From: Xanthobacteraceae bacterium | Lineage (GTDB): Bacteria > Pseudomonadota > Alphaproteobacteria > Rhizobiales > Xanthobacteraceae | Assembly: GCA_029239875.1 (NCBI GenBank) | Contig: JARBUD010000015.1 | Span: 48,685-112,684 of the forward strand | DNA length: 64,000 nucleotides | Direction of reading: 5' to 3' | Shown here: piece after piece, positions 1-8,035 of the stretch | How the letters are laid out: the number at the start of each line of letters is the position of its first letter | How positions within the stretch are numbered: position 1 is the first letter of the stretch | Translations under genes and position numbers: made by a program | Notes under the pieces: generated by a model | Told to the model about the DNA's origin: nothing | Database searches by the model: none | What the model saw: the letters and a program-made list of their open reading frames with translations, nothing else

Positions 1-648
1 AAGTTCATCCAGGTCGCTCCTGCGCGCGCTGGTGTAAACCAGCCGGGCAGATAATTCCGTGCGCTCATCAGGCAGCTGTTTTGCCGTGATGTCAGCAATG
101 GGGTACCCAGCGTTCTCCAAGAGACCAGATAGTCGGGCCTGCACTTGTGCGTGATCAGTCATCGGGGTGACCACGACGATTTCATAGGAGGCCTCGGTCT
201 CCTCACCTTGTGGGAGCCGCTCAAGCAAACTCACTAGTGGGCGCAGTAGCGTATTGCCAGCAAGAACGAACAGCGTCAGCGTTATTGACTGGACGACAAG
301 ATCTGCGCCGGCGCAGGCTCCCACTGCAGCCGAACACCAAAGTGTCGCTGCGGTATTCAGCCCACTGACATTAGCACCATCCTTCATGATGACGCCAGCA
401 CCCAGAAACCCAATGCCGGACACGACATAAGCGATCACTCGCACCGCGCCGCCGGTGCCATCGAGATGCATGGCCATATCAACGAATTGGCAGGCGCCGA
501 TGGCGACAAGCACATTTGTCCGGAGCCCTGCGGTTCGCTGTCGGTATTGGCGCTCGGCGCCCACTAGCGTTCCCATGGCGAAGGCGACAGCAAGGCTGAT
601 CAGTGTGCTGGTGAAGTCCTCCAGCGTGAAAGAGGCGATGAATGGCAT
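1..648 (-). CDS. MgtC/SapB family inner-membrane protein (3' end outside window)
   Basis: Reading the minus strand from the ATG at 648 gives an uninterrupted frame to the window edge (about 216 residues seen). It begins MPFIASFTLEDFTSTLI and contains MGTLVGAERQYRQRTAGLRT, the hallmark first part of MgtC/SapB proteins, followed by hydrophobic segments (about residues 45-130) including GIGFLGAGVIMKDG. The C-terminal part (from about residue 150) looks like a soluble ACT-like domain, as in the longer MgtC proteins. A GAAGGA ribosome site lies just upstream of the start. Members are linked to Mg2+ limitation and virulence or acid survival; the exact role here is unknown. The gene runs off the window, so its length cannot be judged. 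Confidence 0.85.
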   Translation of the reverse strand, partial: MPFIASFTLEDFTSTLISLAVAFAMGTLVGAERQYRQRTAGLRTNVLVAIGACQFVDMAMHLDGTGGAVRVIAYVVSGIGFLGAGVIMKDGANVSGLNTAATLWCSAAVGACAGADLVVQSITLTLFVLAGNTLLRPLVSLLERLPQGEETEASYEIVVVTPMTDHAQVQARLSGLLENAGYPIADITAKQLPDERTELSARLVYTSARRSDLDEL

Positions 649-994
649 ACGTCCTTCTATCGGGCTGCGATCCTCACCGACGATGGGCTCGCTCTAGCTG
701 CTTGATCATGACGGTTGGATGACCGGCATCACGGACGATAGAGCTTCGATGACCGAGGAAGATCGCCTCGCCCTGACGCGCGGAACGCTGCATCAGGACG
801 CTTCTTCAGCAGAAGGCCAAGGGCAAACACAGGAAGGACAGGGAACTCTCATTGCCTGCATCGAGGCGGCTCTCTCGATAGTTGAGGTCGCCTCCTCAGC
901 GGCGGAAGCCCAACCGGCCCTGGCAAAGCGTTAGAGGATTGCCTTGGCTCGCCATAGACGCTAGCGGACATGGTTGTGGTTGGAGCTGTTCATC
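649..994. other. Long intergenic leader between divergent MgtC-type gene and amide hydrolase gene
   Basis: About 345 bases without a convincing gene. On the minus strand this is the leader of the MgtC-type gene and contains complementary segments (GAGGCG near 888-893 with CGCCTC near 862-866 as read on the minus strand) that could form a stem. I could not match it to a known magnesium or manganese riboswitch. The short frame at 719-934 has no homologue that I recognise and no good ribosome site. Confidence 0.4.
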
Positions 995-2101
995 ATGTGC
1001 ACGTCCCTGAGTTACCGCGATGTCGCCGGCAAGGTCTATTTTGGGAGGACATTGGAGCTGACCGTCGACCTCCCATATCAGATCGCTTGGCTCCCGTCGG
1101 GGATCGCAATTCACTCCGAGATCGAGGGGCATCCACCCGTTGAATCCAACGCGCGCAACGGAATGCTTACCGTTACCATGCCGTGTCGCAGGCCTAGTGC
1201 CGATGCTCCGCTCGGTGTCAATGACTTCAAGGTACTGGAAGGACTCAACGATAAGGGCTTGACCTTCAGCCTCCTCTCCTATCCGGCTGCCGCCGGGACG
1301 CACCGCGCGCTCCCCGCCACGCAGGCAGTCCTGTCCGCTTCCGATCTCGGCTCATGGATTTTGGGGCAGTTTGCCACCGTCGTCGAGGTAAGGGCAGCAC
1401 TGGCTGCTCAGCCTATCCTCCTTGAGCCTCTGGCCATCCTAGGCGGCGTGGAATCACCGTTCCACTACGTGGTACATGACGCCTCCGGGGCCGCCATGGT
1501 AATTGAATTCAACGGCGGCAAGATGTCGCTCTACGACAATCCCGTAGGGGTCATGACCAACGGGCCAGAGTTCCCGTGGCACCTTACCAACCTTAACAAC
1601 TATACTCACCTCACCAATGTCGACGTACCCGCAGCCAGTTTCGGGGCGTACAGGGCGGTGCAGCCAGATTCCGGCATCGCCACCGCGGCGCTGCCGGCTT
1701 CCAACACTTCTGTCGGACGCTTTGTGCGGGCCGCGTTCTTCGCACACTTCTCTGAAAAGGCCGCCACACCTGATCTCGCGGTGCGGACGCTGGCGCATAT
1801 CATGAACAATTTTGATCGTCCACGTGGCGCCAGCATCGACTATCCACAGGCGGGGGGCAGTCATATGGAGGTCGCAGGATTGGAACCCGAAAAGACCGAA
1901 ACCTACGCAACCGAATTCACCTCGTGGACTAGCATGTCCGATCTTGACCGCAAGCTGTTCTTCATCCGCGACTATCAGAGCCTCAATTTCACGAGCTTCG
2001 ATGTGGGAGCGCTTGCCCCTCTCACGGTGCCGAAGCTCCTGCCTTTGAAAGCGCTCAACGGCGGTGCAACCGACGCTACCGACATTCTCAAAGCGGCTTA
2101 A
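995..2101 (+). CDS. Linear amide C-N hydrolase, choloylglycine hydrolase/penicillin V acylase family
   Basis: An Ntn-hydrolase of 368 residues. The start was set at the ATG at 995 rather than the upstream in-frame ATG at 974, because it places the nucleophilic Cys at position 2 (MCTSLSYRDV), which must become the N-terminal residue after Met removal. Arg18 in YFGRTLEL and the block MTNGPEFPWHLTNLNNY match active-site positions of bile-salt hydrolase and penicillin V acylase. A GGAG ribosome site lies about 9 bases upstream. The family splits linear amides such as conjugated bile salts, penicillin V or acyl-homoserine lactones; the substrate here cannot be read from sequence. No signal peptide is seen in this reading. 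It sits just ahead of the efflux operon but has its own leader. Confidence 0.85.
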   Translation: MCTSLSYRDVAGKVYFGRTLELTVDLPYQIAWLPSGIAIHSEIEGHPPVESNARNGMLTVTMPCRRPSADAPLGVNDFKVLEGLNDKGLTFSLLSYPAAAGTHRALPATQAVLSASDLGSWILGQFATVVEVRAALAAQPILLEPLAILGGVESPFHYVVHDASGAAMVIEFNGGKMSLYDNPVGVMTNGPEFPWHLTNLNNYTHLTNVDVPAASFGAYRAVQPDSGIATAALPASNTSVGRFVRAAFFAHFSEKAATPDLAVRTLAHIMNNFDRPRGASIDYPQAGGSHMEVAGLEPEKTETYATEFTSWTSMSDLDRKLFFIRDYQSLNFTSFDVGALAPLTVPKLLPLKALNGGATDATDILKAA

Positions 2102-2116
2102 CCCTGCGCTACCATT

Positions 2117-2136
2117 AAGCGGAAGGGTACCCGCTT
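2117..2136 (+). terminator. Possible hairpin terminator after the amide hydrolase
   Basis: AAGCGG and CCGCTT form a 6-bp stem around an 8-base loop, 16 bases past the stop codon and followed by CTTGGTTT. The T tract is poor, so this may be only a weak terminator. Confidence 0.3.
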
Positions 2137-2199
2137 CTTGGTTTGCTGGGGCGTGACTGCTAACACAGCGACACCTAAGGGCAGGAGTCGACACACGGA

Positions 2200-2502
2200 A
2201 TGTCGGTGAGAAACATTGAATTTAGCCGTGTTTTCGACATGGCTTCTCTGTTTGCGCTGGTGCTCGGAGCTTTGACGCTTGCAGGATGCGGTGCGCAGCT
2301 TGCGCCCTCGGTGCCCGTGTTCGGCGCCTATTTCCCGTCCTGGCTGGTTTGCGCGGCGGCTGGCGTGATAGGCGCTCTAATGCTGCGCGGGCTGTTCATC
2401 CGCATCGGCCTTGACGACATGCTGCCGTGGCGTCTCGCGATCTACGCGAGCCTTGCCGCTTTCATCGGTTTCCTGGTCGCTCTTATCGTCTACGGACGCT
2501 AA
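2200..2502 (+). CDS. ytcA: YtcA-like small membrane lipoprotein of an efflux operon
   Basis: A protein of 100 residues. After a hydrophobic stretch comes LTLAGC, a lipobox, followed by two likely membrane segments (about 45-65 and 75-97). In enterobacteria the small lipoprotein YtcA lies beside mdtNOP, and here the same arrangement is seen: this gene ends 3 bases before the MdtN-like gene. Length, lipobox and context support the assignment. An internal ATG at 2239 would give a more compact signal peptide, so the start is not certain. Its function in the pump is not known; it may support assembly in the inner membrane. Confidence 0.72.
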   Translation: MSVRNIEFSRVFDMASLFALVLGALTLAGCGAQLAPSVPVFGAYFPSWLVCAAAGVIGALMLRGLFIRIGLDDMLPWRLAIYASLAAFIGFLVALIVYGR

Positions 2503-2505
2503 GCG

Positions 2506-3555
2506 ATGGCACCCTCCGCCTACTCCCATCGCCGCAGCCTTCTCGGCTCGAGCGTCGCCGCGCTGATCGTTGTCTGCGCTATCGTTGTCGGATGGTTCTA
2601 TGCGGTAAGGGCGAAAGATCGTCCTCTTTCGCAAGACACCGTTCTTACCGCGAATATCGTCAATATTGCCTCGACTGTGCCCGGTCGAATCGCCAGGCTG
2701 GCGGTTGCGGATAACCAGAAGGTGGCAAAAGGCGATCTGTTGTTCCAGGTCGATCCTGAACCCTACCGTCTCGGAGCGGATCAAGCTCGCGCCGATCTGA
2801 AAATGGCGGAGGCAGCTCTTGCAGAACAACGTCGCACCATTGCGGCGGAAAGGTCCAATGCCTCCATCGCCAGTGGGCAGATCACCCGCGCCCGCGCCAA
2901 TCTGGCGCTCGCGGAGCAGACGCTTGCCCGGTTGCTGCCCCTATTGCCGAAACGCTATGTCACCGCCCAGCAGGTCGACGATGCTCGCACTGCTCGTGAC
3001 GATGCGAGGACGAGCCTAGCGCAGGCGGAAAAGCAGGCGGAGGCGGCCGACAGCCTCGTCGGCACGCTCGATGCCGCAGAAGCGCTGGTGGAAGCACGCC
3101 GCGCCGCACTGGCTATTGCCGAGCGCAACCTGGCCGACACCGAAGTGCGCGCGCCACATGGTGGACGCGTGGTCGGCCTCACCGTCGCTACGGGACAGAT
3201 CATCGCCCCCGGCCAATCGGTGTTCACGCTAATCGACACCAGCAACTGGTATGCCTCGGCCTCGTTCCGCGAAACGGAGCTCCCCTCAATCGCCGTGGGG
3301 GACTGCGCTCGTGTCTACGTACTAGCCGACCGCTCGGTGTCCATCAGTGGTACGGTGCAAGGCATTAGTTGGGGCGTTATCTCCGAGGACGTCCTCAACC
3401 TGCCGCGCGCCTTGCCCTATGTGCCGAAGTCCCTGAACTGGGTGCGGATCCAGCAACGCTTCCCGGTACGCATCCGGCTGACTGACCCGCCCGAAGACCT
3501 CATGCGGATCGGAGCCTCGGCAGATGCCATCATTCTTAGTGGCGAGCGCTGCTAG
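2506..3555 (+). CDS. mdtN: MdtN-like HlyD-family periplasmic adaptor
   Basis: 349 residues. One N-terminal membrane anchor (about 14-36) is followed by a biotinyl-lipoyl-like half (VPGRIARLAVADNQKVAKGD), a long alanine-rich coiled-coil hairpin (about 95-195), the second lipoyl half (VRAPHGGRVVGLTVATGQ) and a beta-barrel domain. This is the layout of membrane-fusion proteins that join an inner-membrane pump to an outer-membrane channel. Gene order ytcA-mdtN-mdtO-mdtP and partner types match the E. coli MdtNOP system, which is associated with sulfur drugs and dyes. Its stop codon overlaps the start of the next gene by one base, so translation is probably coupled. Confidence 0.85.
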   Translation: MAPSAYSHRRSLLGSSVAALIVVCAIVVGWFYAVRAKDRPLSQDTVLTANIVNIASTVPGRIARLAVADNQKVAKGDLLFQVDPEPYRLGADQARADLKMAEAALAEQRRTIAAERSNASIASGQITRARANLALAEQTLARLLPLLPKRYVTAQQVDDARTARDDARTSLAQAEKQAEAADSLVGTLDAAEALVEARRAALAIAERNLADTEVRAPHGGRVVGLTVATGQIIAPGQSVFTLIDTSNWYASASFRETELPSIAVGDCARVYVLADRSVSISGTVQGISWGVISEDVLNLPRALPYVPKSLNWVRIQQRFPVRIRLTDPPEDLMRIGASADAIILSGERC

Positions 3556-5324
3556 TGGCGATGGCCGGGCCGCTCTCGCAGGTCATAGCGGAGTTGAAGC
3601 CCTTTCCGGGCCGGGCAGCGCTGACATGGCGCATCGCGCTGCTATGCGCCCTTGTTTCCGCCACCGCCATGCTCTTTCAGACGCCGGAAGCGGCGATCAG
3701 TTGCTATCTGATCATCTTTCTGATGAAGCCTGACGCGGTGCAGAACATCGTCACGGCGATTGGCCTCATCGTTCTCGTGGTGCTCGTCGTCATTGCCTTG
3801 ATCCCGCTGATCAATGCGACCGCGGAATCGCCGCTATTGCGACTGCTCACCATCGCGCTGGTGTCCTTTGTCTTCCTGTTCCTCGGCGCCGCGAGCCAGC
3901 TTGGTGAGATCGGGGGAGTGATCGGGCTGGTTTTCGCATTCATGTTGACGCTGGTGAATATGGCGCCTGTCCCGGACGCCCTAACCATTGGCCTTCGCTA
4001 TGCCGCTTACATGGCGCTAATGCCGATGGCGTGGATGATAGCGTTTAATCTCGCGCTCGGGCTGTCGCCAGTGCACTTGCTGCGGAGGGTCCTCCTCGAA
4101 CGACTGCGGACATGCGCCGATGCGATCGAGGGCGGGGCGCCTGGACATGACGCGGCAATCGCAGCGCTTCTTCGGGCCGATAATGCGGCAGCTGAAAAGC
4201 AGGCTGGTGTGGTCAAGCTGCTGGGCCTCGCAGCGCGCGATGATACTGCTCAGATCGCACGAGATATGCGGGCTTCCTATCGGCTTGCGCTGGCAACCTC
4301 GGGATTGCCCGACAACCTCGATCCCACGCGGCAGACGCAGCTTCTGGACGCGTTGCGCGCGGCTCTCACTGCGCTTAACGCCGGCGAGCGACCGCCGGTG
4401 CCACCGATCCCGGACACCGCGGCCGAGCCCTCGGAGCGCGAGGCCCTCTCCGCCCTGGCCGTCATCGCAGGCGCGCCCGAGGGCAAGGTTATCGATGCAC
4501 CAAAAGCACCGTTCTTTTTTTCTGACGCCCTTTCCAATCCCGCATATCAGCGCTTTGCGCTCAAGACCACTGCAGCTGCGGTGGTCTGCTATCTGATTTA
4601 TACCGGCCTCGACTGGCCGGGGATCCACACGGCAATGATCACCTGTTACGTCGCCGCGCTCGGCACTACCGGCGAGACCGTCCATAAGCTTGGCCTGCGC
4701 ATTATTGGATGTCTCATCGGCGCCACGATGGGAATGGGTGCAATCCTGTTCGTGGTGCCCCAGCTGGAGACGATTGGCGGACTGATGGCGCTGGTATTCG
4801 GGGGCGTGCTGGTCGGCGCCTGGGTCTCGACCGGCCCCGAGCGCATCGCCTATGGCGGAGTTCAGATCGCGCTCGCCTTCCTCCTCACCGTTCTTCAGGG
4901 CTTCGGACCGACCATCTCTCTCGATGCTGCTTGGGATAGGGTAGTCGGCATCCTTCTCGGGAACGTCGTCATCTACGTGATCTTCACCCGTCTCTGGCCG
5001 GTTTCGATCGAGGGCGCTGTGCGGATGCATTTGCAAGTCGCCCTTGCCGGAGTGAAGCGCATCGCGGCTCTAGCCCCCAAGTTGCGCGCGCATGCCGTGC
5101 CGGATGTCGCCTTGGTCGGGAGCGAGATCGGCAAGGCGACCGAACTCATGGCGCTGCTCCCCTTGGAGCCGATAGGCATCCGCCCGCAGCCTCCGACGGA
5201 GGCTATGCTAAACGCAGTAACGGCGGAGATCGGTCAGCTCGTCCGCGAAGTCTATTTCGCCCGCATACCTGACGCGGCTGCGTGGATGCACATTAACCGC
5301 CTCGCTGCGACGGTTGCGAAATGA
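3555..5324 (+). CDS. mdtO: MdtO-like FUSC/aromatic acid exporter family inner-membrane protein
   Basis: About 589 residues from the GTG at 3555 (an ATG at 3561 is a close alternative). Two blocks of membrane helices (about 25-180 and 345-500) are separated by a cytoplasmic domain of some 160 residues, the split layout of FUSC proteins such as MdtO and AaeB. Length and position between the adaptor and the outer-membrane protein match MdtO. The start overlaps the MdtN stop (TAGTG) and its stop overlaps the MdtP ATG (ATGA), so the three proteins are likely made together. Substrates cannot be inferred. Confidence 0.82.
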   Translation: MAMAGPLSQVIAELKPFPGRAALTWRIALLCALVSATAMLFQTPEAAISCYLIIFLMKPDAVQNIVTAIGLIVLVVLVVIALIPLINATAESPLLRLLTIALVSFVFLFLGAASQLGEIGGVIGLVFAFMLTLVNMAPVPDALTIGLRYAAYMALMPMAWMIAFNLALGLSPVHLLRRVLLERLRTCADAIEGGAPGHDAAIAALLRADNAAAEKQAGVVKLLGLAARDDTAQIARDMRASYRLALATSGLPDNLDPTRQTQLLDALRAALTALNAGERPPVPPIPDTAAEPSEREALSALAVIAGAPEGKVIDAPKAPFFFSDALSNPAYQRFALKTTAAAVVCYLIYTGLDWPGIHTAMITCYVAALGTTGETVHKLGLRIIGCLIGATMGMGAILFVVPQLETIGGLMALVFGGVLVGAWVSTGPERIAYGGVQIALAFLLTVLQGFGPTISLDAAWDRVVGILLGNVVIYVIFTRLWPVSIEGAVRMHLQVALAGVKRIAALAPKLRAHAVPDVALVGSEIGKATELMALLPLEPIGIRPQPPTEAMLNAVTAEIGQLVREVYFARIPDAAAWMHINRLAATVAK

Positions 5325-6838
5325 GGTCGCTGCTGTGCATCGGCGCATTGCTTGCAATTGCCGCCTGCGCCCCCAATGCCGTCAACATGGCCTCTCGCGG
5401 AGCCGATACACCTTGGGCGCCGAACGGCAACGAGGAGGGAATTTGGAGCGCACAGGGGCAACTGCCGACGATGCCCCCGTCAACGCCGAACGGCGCGCCG
5501 GATTTCCGTGTTCCAGCCAATCTCGCGCTCGCGGTGGTTCCGTCTTCGCCGGAGATCGACCTCAAGCGGACCTATCGGCTGCCGGAGCTCATTGACATCG
5601 CCCAACGCAATAACCCTTCGACACGTTCGGCATGGGAACGGTCGCGTCAGGCGGCGCTGGCGGTGGGTATGGTGGAAGCGACCTACCTGCCGCTGATCAC
5701 GGCCAGCGTCATCGGCGGAAGACAAAGCGTGGAGCAGGTCCTGCCGACCCCGGTCGGCACCCAGCGCTATTTCGAAGCCACGGCGGAGGGGGTCTCATCG
5801 GTAGTAGCGCTGCAGTGGTTGGTATTCGACTTCGGCCAGCGCGCCGCCGTGGCCGATGCCGCAAAGCAAGCGGCGATCGCCTCCAACGTTCTGTTCAATG
5901 GAGAGCACCAGAAGCTGATATTCAATGTTACCCGGAGCTATTATGCCTACGGCGCTGCAGTGACGCGCAGCCGCATTTCCCGGGACGCGTTGCGCAACAG
6001 TCTTGCCGTCCGAAACGCCGTGGAGGATCGTCTCGCTCACGGCCTTGCTACAACGGTTGAGGTGGCACAGGCGCGCCAGCAGGTCGCGCAGTCGGAACTG
6101 CGTCGCGTGCAGGCAGAGGGCCAAGAGCGTGACGCGTATCAAATGCTGATCGCGGCGATGGGCGTCAACGCCATGCTGCGCATTCACGTCGGCGATGACG
6201 GGGGCCGTCGACTGCCCGATGCCGGCAACGTGCCGCTCGACCAGATGATCAAGCTCGCGTTGTCGCAGCGGCCGGACGTCGTCGCCAGCTATTCGGCCCT
6301 CCAGGCGAGTCGGGCCGGCATCAAGGCGGCGGAGGCCGAGTACCTGCCGAAGGTTTTCCTCTCCGGGGCCGCCGCCACCGGCCAGGGAAACTTCGATGCC
6401 AATGGCTTACCGACAATCGGCCAACAGGCGACCGGATCGGGTGTGCTGATCGGCGCGACGATGCCGCTGTACGACGCCGGCTTGCGGGCGGCCCAGCTCA
6501 AACAGGCCCAGTCGCGCGTGGCGGCCGCCGAAAGCACCTTCCGGCAGACCCAAATTCTGACGGTCACCGAAATCGTCGCAGCAAGTAACGAGCTGCGCAC
6601 GGCGCTCGAATCTTATCGCGCGGCGACGACGTTGGTCGCGGCCGCTTCCACTACCTATGACGCGGCGCTGGAGGCCTATCGCAATGGTGTCGGCACGTCG
6701 ACGGCGGCGACGGCCGCCAATTCCGGGTTGCTCGACGCCCGCCAAGCGCAGGCAGATGCACATGCCGCAGCCCTGACGGGTGCCGCCAACCTAGCCTTCG
6801 TTATCGGAGCCATGACTTCGAGCAACGCGATACCATAG
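5321..6838 (+). CDS. mdtP: MdtP-like outer-membrane efflux protein (TolC/NodT family)
   Basis: 505 residues starting at an ATG that overlaps the MdtO stop. The N-terminus (MRSLLCIGALLAIAACAP) is a lipoprotein signal with lipobox AIAAC, as in NodT-type channels. Two homologous halves of long amphipathic helices follow, each with the usual OEP features (for example NPSTRSAWERSRQAALA and RPDVVASYSALQASRAGIKA). It would form the trimeric outer-membrane duct for the MdtN/MdtO pump. It ends the operon; the next genes converge on it. Confidence 0.85.
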   Translation: MRSLLCIGALLAIAACAPNAVNMASRGADTPWAPNGNEEGIWSAQGQLPTMPPSTPNGAPDFRVPANLALAVVPSSPEIDLKRTYRLPELIDIAQRNNPSTRSAWERSRQAALAVGMVEATYLPLITASVIGGRQSVEQVLPTPVGTQRYFEATAEGVSSVVALQWLVFDFGQRAAVADAAKQAAIASNVLFNGEHQKLIFNVTRSYYAYGAAVTRSRISRDALRNSLAVRNAVEDRLAHGLATTVEVAQARQQVAQSELRRVQAEGQERDAYQMLIAAMGVNAMLRIHVGDDGGRRLPDAGNVPLDQMIKLALSQRPDVVASYSALQASRAGIKAAEAEYLPKVFLSGAAATGQGNFDANGLPTIGQQATGSGVLIGATMPLYDAGLRAAQLKQAQSRVAAAESTFRQTQILTVTEIVAASNELRTALESYRAATTLVAAASTTYDAALEAYRNGVGTSTAATAANSGLLDARQAQADAHAAALTGAANLAFVIGAMTSSNAIP

Positions 6839-6922
6839 GCGCGAACACTGTGGGGGTGCGGAAGATTTGGTGTATGGGAACGCTTCGTACGATAGCGTCG
6901 CATGGGTTCGGGCTGTCGCCCC

Positions 6923-7795
6923 TCAGTGGGCCCTTTCCGGCAGCACAATGACCGTGGCCGACATTCCTGACACCAAGCGCACGTTGGGCGGGAGATCGCC
7001 AAGGCGCACGCGTACGGGAACGCGCTGGGCGAGACGTATCCAGGAGAATTGCGGATCAACCGTTGCCAGCAGGCCGCGGGCATCGTCGGGATTTGCAATC
7101 GCTCGCGCCAGACCTTCCACCACCCCGTCAAGAACGACGTTGCCTGCCATCAGTTCAACTTGCGCCTTGGCGCCGTCCTGTATGAGCGGTAATTTTGTTT
7201 CCATGAAGTAACCGTAAACGAAAAACGTGTCAGAATCGACCAACGCAAGTATGCCATTTCCGGCACTTGCGAAGTCGCCCTGGAGAGCAGTGAGATTGGT
7301 CACATAGCCGTTTACGGGAGCGTGGATCTTACTACGCCTCATGTTTATTTCTGCCACTGCGAGATTGGCTTGAGCTATCAGCAGCGCGCCTTCCGCCTCG
7401 GCAGCCACAGTGCTCATCTGCTCGCCAGTCTCGATCGAAAATCCCGGGCTGTTCTCATGCTCAAGCGTCCTGAAGCGGCTCGCGTTGTTGCGGGCCAACT
7501 CAAAGGCAGCTTTCTTCATAGCGACCTCACCGCGCGCGCGGTCGAGGGCTGCACGAAACCGCTCCGCATCGATCTCGAACAGCAGATCGCCGCTCGCGAC
7601 TCGTTGGTTGTCCTTCACGTGAATCGCACTGATGAGCCCAGAGACGTCGGGGGCCACCTGGACGACGTTGGCAAGCACGCGTGCATCACGTGTCCAGGGA
7701 CTGAGGGTGTAGTAGGTCCACAGCTGCCACCCAACGACTGCGGCAGCCGTCACGAGCATGAACGTAACCATAAAGCGCAGTATACTGGAAATCAT
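6923..7795 (-). CDS. aaeA: AaeA-like HlyD-family periplasmic adaptor
   Basis: 290 residues from the ATG at 7795, which overlaps the stop of the DUF1656 gene (ATGA). One N-terminal membrane helix (about 4-25) is followed by lipoyl halves (APDVSGLISAIHVKDNQRVA and IHAPVNGYVTNLTALQGD) flanking a short helical hairpin, and then a beta domain. Length and partners (DUF1656 and a FUSC protein) match the AaeXAB aromatic-acid efflux type. No outer-membrane partner is encoded beside it, so it may borrow the MdtP-like channel of the converging operon or another TolC; that is inference. It is the last gene of the operon that starts at the FUSC gene or the LysR gene. Confidence 0.8.
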   Translation of the reverse strand: MISSILRFMVTFMLVTAAAVVGWQLWTYYTLSPWTRDARVLANVVQVAPDVSGLISAIHVKDNQRVASGDLLFEIDAERFRAALDRARGEVAMKKAAFELARNNASRFRTLEHENSPGFSIETGEQMSTVAAEAEGALLIAQANLAVAEINMRRSKIHAPVNGYVTNLTALQGDFASAGNGILALVDSDTFFVYGYFMETKLPLIQDGAKAQVELMAGNVVLDGVVEGLARAIANPDDARGLLATVDPQFSWIRLAQRVPVRVRLGDLPPNVRLVSGMSATVIVLPERAH

Positions 7796-8028
7796 CGTAA
7801 AGTGGCTCCTGCCAGGAGCGGTACACCAAAGATCAGGGCGCCGAAGATGATCACGTAAAGGGCAGCGTCTGCCAGTGGCCTGTGCCAAGCGTATCGATAG
7901 AGGCCCACCTTGTCCGCGAGCCAGCTGATGATCAGATAGGGAAGCAGAGCGGCCGCCGCCCAGACCACCACGGGCGGCACGTAAAAACCGAACAGATCAA
8001 CTGTACGGAAAAGCGGATATGAATTCAT
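7792..8028 (-). CDS. aaeX: DUF1656/AaeX-like small membrane protein
   Basis: 78 residues from the ATG at 8028. Two membrane segments (about 12-34 and 52-75) separated by a short loop containing ADKVGLYRYAWHRPL, typical of DUF1656 (AaeX) proteins, which almost always stand between a FUSC protein and an HlyD adaptor. The in-frame upstream extension to 8166 is rejected because it would overlap the FUSC gene and lacks family similarity. Function in the pump is unknown. Confidence 0.8.
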   Translation of the reverse strand: MNSYPLFRTVDLFGFYVPPVVVWAAAALLPYLIISWLADKVGLYRYAWHRPLADAALYVIIFGALIFGVPLLAGATLR

Positions 8029-8035
8029 GCGGCGC

